A stretch of DNA of 64,000 nt from the NCBI RefSeq assembly GCF_019697375.1, contig NZ_JAHCDI010000004.1, forward strand, positions 2,963,324 through 3,027,323. Direction: 5' to 3'. The translations under genes were made by a program, and so were the position numbers. Of this stretch, positions 10,866 to 17,606 are shown piece by piece. The notes under the pieces were generated by a model, which saw only the letters and a list, made by a program, of their open reading frames with translations, had not been told where the DNA came from and made no database searches. This DNA is from Micromonospora tarapacensis (GTDB taxonomy: Bacteria; Actinomycetota; Actinomycetes; Mycobacteriales; Micromonosporaceae). Positions within the stretch are counted from its first letter, which is position 1; every line of letters starts with the position of its first letter.

Positions 10866-11255
10866 GTGGCGCTGCTGGACTGGTTTCTCAGCGGGCCGAA
10901 ACGTGCCAACCCGGTCTCTGGGTTACCCGTCTGGACCAGCGGAAACCTCGCCGAGCCGCTGATTCACGGCGCGGCGTACTTCGACCGGGAGCACCTGGAC
11001 CGCGATCCGGCGGGCGGCGACGACGCCGATCTGGTCGACCCGGACGACGCGATCACGGCGATCACCGGCGCTGCCCAGGCGTTGCAGCGCTGGCATGACG
11101 GCGGACAGGTCGGCCCTCGGCCGCCCGGCCGGCTGCGATCGCACCGGTCCCGGCGACTGCCCTGGTGGATCCGGGCCTGGGCGCTACCGGCGTACCGGCT
11201 GGTCTACGACCCCGACGGCCGGCCGCTGCGCGCCCGCCGGGCCGGCACCTGGTGA
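10866..11255 (+). CDS. hypothetical protein (129 aa)
   Basis: A 129-residue soluble protein, VALLDWFLSGPKRANPVSG..., rich in Asp in the middle (GGDDADLVDPDDA) and in Arg and Trp near the end (RRLPWWIRAWALPAYRLVYD). No known domain is recognised. The GTG at 10866 is preceded by a GGGCGGGAAC purine tract; the frame is open further upstream but overlaps the divergent small membrane gene. Its last 72 bases overlap the end of the convergent decarboxylase-like gene, an unusually long tail-to-tail overlap that makes one of the two C-termini suspect. Confidence 0.55.
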   Translation: MALLDWFLSGPKRANPVSGLPVWTSGNLAEPLIHGAAYFDREHLDRDPAGGDDADLVDPDDAITAITGAAQALQRWHDGGQVGPRPPGRLRSHRSRRLPWWIRAWALPAYRLVYDPDGRPLRARRAGTW

Positions 11256-11942
11256 CCCCGGCGCCAGCTCGCCGAGCACGCTCAGGCCACCCGGGTACGC
11301 GAAGGACGAGCGCGGCGAGTAGTAACCCCACGCGATGGTGAGCGGATTCTCGGGGCGCAACGCGTAGAGCGGGTGGTCCGGGGCGAGGAACTCCACCGAC
11401 TCGATCTCGAACGAGTTGGACGGCTCGGCGACGACCGGGTAGACGCTGCTGACCAGCTGGCCGTGCAGCGCCGTGAGATAACGGTGATGCCCGTTGTGCA
11501 TCCTGTGCCCGGTGTCACCGACGCGTACCCGGGCCCGGATCATCGGCACGCCGTCGATGTCGGTCTCCGTCACCTGGGTGTCGCCGTCGTGTGTGGTGAT
11601 CGTGGTGTGGCCGGCCAGGGCCGGCGCGCCACGGGCCAGGGCATAGTCGCGCACCCGCTCGCTGGAGGTCACGTAGTGCGTCCACCAGCCCCCCGGGGTC
11701 ACCCCGTCCGGTGCGTCCACCCCGGCCAGGGTCACCCCGAGATAGGTCAACGAGTACGCGCCGAAGCCGGAGGTCTGGCTGTCGTCGTCCACCACGTACT
11801 GGTTCATGAAGACCTGCCGGTCCGGATGCGGTCGCAGCCCGGCCGGGACCAGCGCCGCCACCGCCTCCGGGTCCGCCGGCAGCCAGCTGATGTACAGCGT
11901 CCGGCTGTTCACGACGAGTTGAGGAACGGCAGGGTCGAGCAC
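11184..11942 (-). CDS. acetoacetate decarboxylase family protein
   Basis: A 252-residue protein resembling the acetoacetate-decarboxylase-like fold: VNSRTLYISWLPADPEAVAALVPAGLRPHPD near the N-terminus, then a beta-rich body with AYSLTYLGVTLAGVD and GGWWTHYVTSSERVRDYALARG. The catalytic Lys of true decarboxylases is not apparent, so it may be a binding or lyase variant used in secondary metabolism. The start is GTG at 11942, with GGAGG four bases upstream; the longer frame reaching past 12160 is not similar to the family. The last 24 codons overlap the convergent neighbour and may be an artefact. Confidence 0.7.
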   Translation of the reverse strand: MLDPAVPQLVVNSRTLYISWLPADPEAVAALVPAGLRPHPDRQVFMNQYVVDDDSQTSGFGAYSLTYLGVTLAGVDAPDGVTPGGWWTHYVTSSERVRDYALARGAPALAGHTTITTHDGDTQVTETDIDGVPMIRARVRVGDTGHRMHNGHHRYLTALHGQLVSSVYPVVAEPSNSFEIESVEFLAPDHPLYALRPENPLTIAWGYYSPRSSFAYPGGLSVLGELAPGSPGAGPAGAQRPAVGVVDQPVRR

Positions 11943-12181
11943 AGCGCCTCCGATTAGGGATGTACTCGCGACGCTAACGCCAGTCCCGTCGACGGGACAA
12001 GGACGGAAACGCGACAGTCCGTCAGCGGACCGTGCCGCACCTCGTCCGGTCGGCGGCACGGCACCCCCGTCCGGCTGCCCCAGCCGGGTCGCGCGGACAC
12101 GCCCGGCCCGGCCGAACCGGCCGTTGGTTCGCCCGGAGTCCGAACCTGTGCAGCCGGGGACGGCCACATGCGTGTCCCTTT

Positions 12182-12335
12182 TGCGGCATACGTGATGTTA
12201 AGTAACCTAAGTACATCGTCCGTTCGGCTAGATTTCTGGGAGACGATCAGGTTAAGGTGACTCCCGAACGTACTAGCAAGGACTACACCAAAGCGTCACG
12301 TCTTTTTCCGCGGACGAGGTGCAGGGAGGACCACC
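12182..12335 (+). promoter_or_regulatory. AT-rich leader of the sigma-factor gene with a TAAGTA direct repeat
   Basis: The gap from 11943 to 12335 holds no gene. Its last 150 bases are unusually AT-rich for this genome and contain the direct repeat TAAGTA-ACC-TAAGTA at 12199-12213. This is the likely promoter region of the sigma-factor gene. I could not assign convincing -35/-10 boxes, so the call covers the region only. Confidence 0.35.
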
Positions 12336-13160
12336 ATGACCGCGTCAACGATCACCGAATCGGCGACCGCCCCGGCGACCACCACCCCGAAGCTCGACCC
12401 GCGGGCACTCACCGACAGCGCCGCCGAGGTGCTGAACGCGATGGCCGCACTGCCGGCGGGCCACCCGTCCCGGGCCGCGCTGCGGGACCGGGCGATCGAG
12501 TCCTGGCTGCCACTGGCAAACCATCTCGCCCACCGCTACAGCGGTCGCGGTGAGCCCACCGACGACCTCGCCCAGACCGCCGCCGTCGGCCTGATCAAGG
12601 CGATCGACAAGTTCGACCCCACCCGCGGCGTCGACTTCGCCGGCTACGCCATCCCCACCATCATCGGCGAGCTGAAGCGACACTTCCGCGACCGGACCTG
12701 GGACATTCGCGTCCCCCGCCGCCTGCAGGAGCTGCGGCTGGCCATCTCCGACGCCAACAGCACGCTGCTGCAGAGCCTGGGCCGCTCGCCGACGGTGGCC
12801 GACATCGCCGGACACCTCAAGATCACTGAAGAGGAGGTCCTGGAGGGCCTGGAGGGTGCCCGCGCGTACAACGCGGTGTCGCTGTCCACGCCGACCGGCG
12901 ACGGTGACCGGGCGACCGAGCTGGGCGACATGCTCGGCGGTGAGGACAGCGAGTTCGAGCTGGCCGAGCTGCGGGTGGCCCTCGGCCCGGCGCTGGCCAC
13001 GCTGGACGAGCGCGAGCAGAAGATCCTGACGCTGCGGTTCTACGGCAACCTCACCCAGTCGCAGATCGCCGAGCAGATCGGCGTGTCGCAGATGCACGTG
13101 TCCCGGCTGCTGGCCCGGGCGCTGACGAAGCTGCGGGGGCAGCTCGACGGCGCGTACTAG
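12336..13160 (+). CDS. RNA polymerase sigma factor, SigB/F/G subfamily
   Basis: A 274-residue sigma-70 factor of the stress/sporulation SigB/F/G class. Region 2 spans about residues 55-125, with DLAQTAAVGLIKAIDKFDPTRG and FAGYAIPTIIGELKRHFRDR. Region 3 follows with RRLQELR...LGRSPTVADIA. Region 4 (~215-270) has LDEREQKILTLRFYGNLTQ and the helix-turn-helix QIAEQIGVSQMHVSRLLARAL that reads the -35 box. GGGAGG lies before the ATG. No anti-sigma factor is adjacent, unlike many homologues, so control probably comes from unlinked partner-switching proteins; the SpoIIE/HATPase protein at 2916 is one candidate by class only. Confidence 0.93.
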   Translation: MTASTITESATAPATTTPKLDPRALTDSAAEVLNAMAALPAGHPSRAALRDRAIESWLPLANHLAHRYSGRGEPTDDLAQTAAVGLIKAIDKFDPTRGVDFAGYAIPTIIGELKRHFRDRTWDIRVPRRLQELRLAISDANSTLLQSLGRSPTVADIAGHLKITEEEVLEGLEGARAYNAVSLSTPTGDGDRATELGDMLGGEDSEFELAELRVALGPALATLDEREQKILTLRFYGNLTQSQIAEQIGVSQMHVSRLLARALTKLRGQLDGAY

Positions 13161-13169
13161 GGGGGTGCC

Positions 13170-13204
13170 GACGGTGGCCGGGTCCGCAGGACCCGGCCAC
13201 CGTC
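13170..13204. terminator. bidirectional terminator after the sigma-factor gene
   Basis: A perfect 16-bp stem with a 3-nt loop: GACGGTGGCCGGGTCC (13170-13185) pairs with 13189-13204. It lies between convergent stops at 13160 and 13219. Confidence 0.85.
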
Positions 13205-13218
13205 GTGTCCACGCCGGC

Positions 13219-13812
13219 TCAGCCGGCCGCCGGTTCCCGCCACATCGGCCAGAACGGCGTGCCGTCGGGCAGCCGGAACGGCTCGGCGACCCGGTAGCCG
13301 TGCCGTGCGTACAGATCCCGGCCCATCTCGCTGCTCGCCTCCAGATACGCCGGCACGCCGTTGGCGTCCAGCCAGGCGTGATGGTGGCGCAGCAACGCCG
13401 TACCGATGCCCTGGCCCTGGCGGTCCGGCCGCACGGCCAGCAGGGCCAGGTGGTGGTGGTCGGGGTGCGGATGGTTCGCGGCGAACAACTCGTCGAGGTG
13501 GACGAAGCGGGGCGTCCACTCACCGCAGGCGGCGGACAGCCGGGCGTCGTAGTCCGCCGGCGGCGGCAGCGGCTCACCGACCGACGGCAACCAGACCGCC
13601 ACGCCGGCCCGGTCCTCGGTGCCGAACACCAGCCCGTGCCGCACGGCGTGCTCGACGATGATCTCGAAGCTTCCGGCCAGCACCGCCTCCCGCTTGGCCT
13701 CGTCGGGCACCAGCCACCGGGGGGCGTCCAGGACCAGGAACGACTCGGCGATCCGTGCGGCGACCCACCGGGCGTCGGCCTGGCCGAGCCGCCCGATGGT
13801 CGGCCGGGTCAC
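13219..13812 (-). CDS. GNAT family N-acetyltransferase coupled to a permease
   Basis: A 197-residue acetyltransferase: VTRPTIGRLGQADARWVAARIAESF at the start, a central HHLALLAVRPDRQGQGIGTALLRHH segment containing the R/Q-x-x-G-x-G/A acetyl-CoA motif, and a closing ARHGYRVAEPFRLPDGTPFWPMWREP characteristic of a GNAT subgroup common in actinomycetes. Its GTG start overlaps the stop of the upstream permease gene in a four-base GTGA junction, so the two are translationally coupled. This suggests that the enzyme modifies the amine or amino acid moved by the permease, but the substrate is unknown. Confidence 0.85.
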   Translation of the reverse strand: MTRPTIGRLGQADARWVAARIAESFLVLDAPRWLVPDEAKREAVLAGSFEIIVEHAVRHGLVFGTEDRAGVAVWLPSVGEPLPPPADYDARLSAACGEWTPRFVHLDELFAANHPHPDHHHLALLAVRPDRQGQGIGTALLRHHHAWLDANGVPAYLEASSEMGRDLYARHGYRVAEPFRLPDGTPFWPMWREPAAG

Positions 13813-15332
13813 CGGCGCGCCTCCGTGGTCGCCGGCTCGGTGAACGACGAGGGCGGGACGACGACCGTCGCCGCGCTCTCCGCACCCAGCCCGATCCGGG
13901 CGTACGTGTCGGGACGCCGGCGCCGCAGCGACAGGCCCCACAGCGCGCCGAGCAGCGCCGCCACGGGGTACGCCGCGGGGATCGCCCAGCGCAGCGGCGA
14001 ATCGGGCGCCACGCCGAGCAGGTCGGCGAAGTTCTGCACCGCCAGCACGATGATCGCGACGAGCGCGACCGCGGCGACACCCGGGGCGATCAACCGCCGC
14101 CACAGCGTCTCCTGCTCGCCGCTCCGGGCGAAGTACGCGATGACCGCCACCGAGGTGGTGGCGATCAGCAGCAGCACGCCGAAGCCGCCGCTGGTGCCCA
14201 GCCAGAAGAACAGTTGCAGGACCGGGTCCCAGCCGTTGACCGCGTACAGCACGATCACGAACAGGCCGAGCGCGCTCTGCGCCAGCGAGGCGGCCTGCGG
14301 CGCGCCGGTGGTCGGCGAGGTCCGCCCGAACACCGCCGGCAGCACCCGCTCCCGGCCCAGCGCGAAGGTGTACCGCGCGGTCGTGTTGTGGAACGAGATC
14401 ATGGCGGCCAGCACCGACGTCACGAAGAGCGCCTGCCCGATGGCGAGGACGGTGTCGCCCAGGTGCGCGCCGGCCAGGTTGAAGATCAGTTCGATGCTCT
14501 GGGTGCCGGCCTCCTCGACGATGCGGTCCGGCCCGACCGCCACCGTCATGCTCCACGAGGAGAGCGCGTAGACCACCGCGATGATCGCCACGGACAGGTA
14601 GGTCGCCATCGGCACGGTCCGCTTCGGGTCCTTGCTCTCCTCGCTGAAGACCACCGAGGCCTCGAAGCCGACGAAGCCGAGGATCGCCAGCACGAGCACC
14701 GCGCCGAGGCCCGGCACGAAGAAGTTGTCCGGCGCGAACGCGGCGAAGCTGACGCTGCCACCGGCCGGGTTGCCCAGTTGTCCGAGGTCGAACACCACGA
14801 TGATGGCGATCTCGGCGCAGAGCAGCGCGGCCAGCACCATCCCGTTGATGTCGACCCGGAGCAGGCCGAGCAGGCCGACCAGCGCCCAGGCCACCAACGC
14901 CACGATCCACCACTGTGGCGCGATCCCGAACAGCCGGTCAAGCACCGGCGTGGCGGCCGCGCCGATGGTGCCGTAGAGCCCGACCTGAAGGGCGTTGTAG
15001 GCGATCAGCGCCACCCAGGCCGTGCCCACCCCGGCCGGTCGCCCCAGGCCACGGGAGACGTACGCGTAGAAGGCTCCGGCGTTGGCCATCCGGCGGGCCA
15101 TCGCCACGTAGCCGGCGGAGAACAGGGCCAGCACCGCGGCCACGGCGAGGAACGCGAGCGGGATGCCGAGCACCCCGATGACCCCGTAGCCGGTGGTGAC
15201 CACACCGGCCACCACGGTCAGCGGTGTCGCCGCGGAGAGGACGAAGAAGACCACCGAGGGCACGCCGAGCCGACCACGGGCCAGCGCCTCGGAGACGTTG
15301 CTCGGTCGTTCGGTTGTCGAGGTCGAGGACAT
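13809..15332 (-). CDS. APC superfamily amino acid/polyamine permease
   Basis: A 507-residue transporter with roughly twelve membrane helices. The first helix region, VVFFVLSAATPLTVVAGVVTTGYGV, is the APC-family substrate-binding helix with its broken GYG turn, and helix 6 shows the FVGFEASVVFSEESKDPKRTVP motif diagnostic of APC antiporters/symporters. It probably imports or exchanges amino acids or amines across the cytoplasmic membrane. The ATG at 15332 follows GGAGC. The stop overlaps the start of the downstream GNAT gene; 41 bases upstream lies the GPP34 gene on the same strand, so the three may form one transcript. Confidence 0.9.
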   Translation of the reverse strand: MSSTSTTERPSNVSEALARGRLGVPSVVFFVLSAATPLTVVAGVVTTGYGVIGVLGIPLAFLAVAAVLALFSAGYVAMARRMANAGAFYAYVSRGLGRPAGVGTAWVALIAYNALQVGLYGTIGAAATPVLDRLFGIAPQWWIVALVAWALVGLLGLLRVDINGMVLAALLCAEIAIIVVFDLGQLGNPAGGSVSFAAFAPDNFFVPGLGAVLVLAILGFVGFEASVVFSEESKDPKRTVPMATYLSVAIIAVVYALSSWSMTVAVGPDRIVEEAGTQSIELIFNLAGAHLGDTVLAIGQALFVTSVLAAMISFHNTTARYTFALGRERVLPAVFGRTSPTTGAPQAASLAQSALGLFVIVLYAVNGWDPVLQLFFWLGTSGGFGVLLLIATTSVAVIAYFARSGEQETLWRRLIAPGVAAVALVAIIVLAVQNFADLLGVAPDSPLRWAIPAAYPVAALLGALWGLSLRRRRPDTYARIGLGAESAATVVVPPSSFTEPATTEARR

Positions 15333-15373
15333 GAAGCTGCTCCGGTCTTGGGAGGGGAAGGGGGTGTACCGGG

Positions 15374-16000
15374 TCAGGGGATGCCGCGCAGCACGGCCGC
15401 ACCGACGGCGGCCTCGGTGTGCGCGACGAGCTCCTTCAGCGGAGCCGGCAGGGCCGGGATGATCAGGTTGAGCCGGTGGTGGGCGCGGGGGCCGGTGCTC
15501 CAGAGCACCTCGCGGGTCAGGCCGGCGGCGGCGACCAGCCCGAGCAGCAGCGCGTCGGGCACGCTCGGTGGCTCCGCCCGCTCCAGCAGCGCGCGCAGCC
15601 GGGTGGCCGGCCACGCCGCGACGTTGAGGTCGATCGGCTGGTAGGTGACGGTGGTTCGCAGCAGTCGCCGGCTCTCCTGCCGCCGCAGCACGCCGGCCCG
15701 CGCCAGCCGCTCCCCCACCGAGTTCACCGAGGTCTGGGCGAGGAAGCTGAGCCAGGTCCGCACCGCCTGGTGCTGGGCCTCCCCGATCAGCTGGTCCAGC
15801 ACGGTGTGCGCCAACGCGTCGGCCGGTGGGCGGCGGTCGATCACGGTGACCTGGCCCGAGGCGATCATGATGTGTCCGTAGAGGACCAGCTCACCGAGGA
15901 GACCGCCGGCCAGCCCGAGACCGGTCGCCGCCGGGTGCAGCTTCGCCTTGCCCCGGGTGTCGTTGTGCGCGATCAGGAAGAACTCGTCGGCGATGAGCAA
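15374..16000 (-). CDS. GPP34 (GOLPH3/Vps74-like) family protein
   Basis: A 208-residue helical protein matching the bacterial GPP34 family: MLIADEFFLIAHNDTRGKAKLHP at the start, LGLAGGLLGELVLYGHI and the later alternation of amphipathic helices ending with LVAAAGLTREVLWSTGPRAH. In eukaryotes this fold (GOLPH3/Vps74) binds phosphatidylinositol-4-phosphate at the Golgi; in actinomycetes the role is unknown, and several are linked to secondary metabolism or stress. It heads a minus-strand group with the permease and GNAT genes. The intergenic space to the XRE gene on the other strand is 142 bases, with GCAAC repeats. Confidence 0.85.
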   Translation of the reverse strand: MLIADEFFLIAHNDTRGKAKLHPAATGLGLAGGLLGELVLYGHIMIASGQVTVIDRRPPADALAHTVLDQLIGEAQHQAVRTWLSFLAQTSVNSVGERLARAGVLRRQESRRLLRTTVTYQPIDLNVAAWPATRLRALLERAEPPSVPDALLLGLVAAAGLTREVLWSTGPRAHHRLNLIIPALPAPLKELVAHTEAAVGAAVLRGIP

Positions 16001-16059
16001 ACGTCCTCCCAGGCCGGCCGTCCATTGTGATCGCTAACCCGGGAAAGGATGCACCGAGC

Positions 16060-16094
16060 GCAACTGCAACGCAACTCCCGTTTTCGACAGTTGC
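16060..16094. promoter_or_regulatory. GCAAC repeat cluster with inverted GTTGC, candidate XRE operator
   Basis: Three GCAAC copies (16060, 16066, 16071) are followed by the inverted match CAGTTGC at 16088-16094; GCAACTG/CAGTTGC form 7-bp arms. The cluster lies in the divergent promoter region, about 50-80 bases ahead of the XRE start. Confidence 0.4.
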
Positions 16095-16142
16095 ACTCCG
16101 TGGCGATGCGACCTGGGCCTTCTGTCGTGCCAGACTCGAAGG

Positions 16143-16985
16143 GTGACCGCGAGCCCCACCGTCCGCCGCCGCCGCATCGCCCGGGAACTACGCCAGTTGC
16201 GCGAACGCGCCGGGATGACCCTGGATGTCGCCGCCCGGCAGTTGGACATGTCCAAGAGCAACCTGTCCCGCATCGAGAACGCCCAGATCGGCATCAAGCC
16301 GCGCGACGTCCGGGCCGCACTGGCGCTGTACCAGGTCACCGGGAGCGACGCCGAGGCACTCATCGAGATCGCCCGGGGTGCCCAGCAGCGTGGTTGGTGG
16401 CAGCACTACAGCGACGTGCTGCCGGAGTGGTTCGAGTTCTACGTCGGGCTGGAGGCCGAGGCCGCCACCCTGCGCACGTACGAGGCGGAGGCGGTGCCCG
16501 GACTGCTGCAGACCGAGGCGTACGCCCGGGAGATCTACCGGCTCACCGCCGGCGAGGAGGATCTGGATCGCAAGGTCGCCGCCCGGTTGCGCCGGCAGGA
16601 CGTGCTGCGCAGCGACGACCCGGCCGAGCTGTCGGTGGTGCTGAACGAGGCGGCCCTGCTACGCCCCGTCAGCGGCCGGGGGGTGATGGCGGGGCAGATG
16701 GTCCACCTGGAAGCCGTCGCTCAGTTACAGAATGTCACAATCCAGGTACTTCCCTTCGATGCCGGCGGGCATCCCGCGATGAACTCACCGTACGTGATCC
16801 TCACGTTCGCGGACGCGGCCGACGCCGCCGTGGTCTACCTGGAAAATCTCTCGACAGGCCTGGCACTGGAGGAGGTCGCGCAGGTGCGCTCGTATAGCCT
16901 TGTGCACGAGAGGCTGCGCCGCCTGGCGCTCGATCCGGCAGCGTCCCTGGTCCGCCTGAAAGAAGCTTCTCGCTACTTTACGTGA
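16143..16985 (+). CDS. XRE family regulator with DUF5753
   Basis: A 280-residue regulator. Residues ~8-70 form a Cro/XRE helix-turn-helix (RRRIARELRQLRERAGMTL, then DVAARQLDMSKSNLSRIENAQIG). Residues ~95-275 are the DUF5753 ligand-like domain, with the family hallmarks YEAEAVPGLLQTEAYAREIYR and the NVTIQVLPFDAGGHPAM strand. These proteins occur in dozens of copies in streptomycetes and relatives (WhiJ-type), paired with a small DUF397 protein, and affect development and antibiotic production. The DUF397 gene follows 43 bases downstream. The start is the GTG at 16143. Confidence 0.92.
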   Translation: MTASPTVRRRRIARELRQLRERAGMTLDVAARQLDMSKSNLSRIENAQIGIKPRDVRAALALYQVTGSDAEALIEIARGAQQRGWWQHYSDVLPEWFEFYVGLEAEAATLRTYEAEAVPGLLQTEAYAREIYRLTAGEEDLDRKVAARLRRQDVLRSDDPAELSVVLNEAALLRPVSGRGVMAGQMVHLEAVAQLQNVTIQVLPFDAGGHPAMNSPYVILTFADAADAAVVYLENLSTGLALEEVAQVRSYSLVHERLRRLALDPAASLVRLKEASRYFT

Positions 16986-17028
16986 CTGCCGTACCGCGGT
17001 CACTGTCGGTATCGACGAAGGGATCGCG

Positions 17029-17220
17029 ATGACGGCGCTCGACCTGTCCCGGGCCAACTGGCGCACCAGCACGCGCAGCGTGGGCAATGGCAACTGCGTC
17101 GAGGTCGCCACCGTGGACGGTACAGTCGCGGTGCGGGACAGCAAGGAGCGCCACGGACCGGTCCTGAGCTTCGGGCCGTCGGCCTGGGCCGCCTTCGTCT
17201 CCAGCGTCCACACTCGCTGA
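17029..17220 (+). CDS. DUF397 domain protein (63 aa)
   Basis: A 63-residue protein that is essentially one DUF397 domain: NWRTSTRSVGNGNCVEVA...VAVRDSKERHGPVLSFGPSAWAAF. The W-x-x-S/T-x-x-S, NCVEVA and VRDSK motifs are all intact. In the known pairs DUF397 proteins bind or modulate the XRE-DUF5753 partner encoded next door, and toxin-antitoxin-like behaviour has been proposed. GAAGGGATCGCG precedes the ATG. It follows the XRE gene on the same strand and is almost certainly its partner. Confidence 0.92.
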   Translation: MTALDLSRANWRTSTRSVGNGNCVEVATVDGTVAVRDSKERHGPVLSFGPSAWAAFVSSVHTR

Positions 17221-17332
17221 TCGCCCGCCCGGCCGGAGCAGATCCCCCGTCACCGCCCGTCATCCCGGCACCCGCCCCTGGCGGGTCGCTGTCCGTGATC
17301 GCGCGCCTCCCCGCCGATGCCACATGTCCGCC

Positions 17333-17457
17333 CCTTTGCTCTGCTTCAACCCACGCAGTGGGGCCTCACCTGCGGCGACGCCGCCAATCAGCCGAGGCCG
17401 CAGCTTGCCGGGCCGATGCGGAGCGTGATCGTTGCGTGGGTTGAAGCAGAGCAAAGG
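17333..17457. repeat. 25-bp perfect inverted repeat with nested hairpin (dispersed repeat family 1)
   Basis: The 386-base gap between the DUF397 and hrpB genes holds no gene but contains two perfect 25-bp arms, 17333-17357 (core TTTGCTCTGCTTCAACCCAC) and its reverse complement at 17433-17457. Inside the 75-base loop CTGCGGC (17370-17376) pairs with GCCGCAG (17397-17403). The same 25-mer recurs at 42053-42077, so this is a dispersed element, not a simple terminator. Confidence 0.85.
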
Positions 17458-17606
17458 AAGTGCGAGTAGGAAGCGGTGGCCGAGGGCGCAACCACGCTAT
17501 GTGACGGTCGCCGCTTGAGCCCCGACCGGCCGGGTCGGGGCGACGGGACACCGCACGAGACCCTGCCAGCCCGGCGGGCCGGGTGGGCGCGGTGCGAGAC
17601 TGGGCC

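Noticed and set aside
12182..12335. Riboswitch in the sigma-factor leader
   Set aside because: No conserved aptamer-like motif could be seen; AT-richness alone is better explained by promoters.
17221..17582. Short frames encoding parts of the inverted repeat as proteins
   Set aside because: They translate the repeat itself (for example LCFNPRN or GLKQSKGA) and lack start sites; repeat-derived artefacts.
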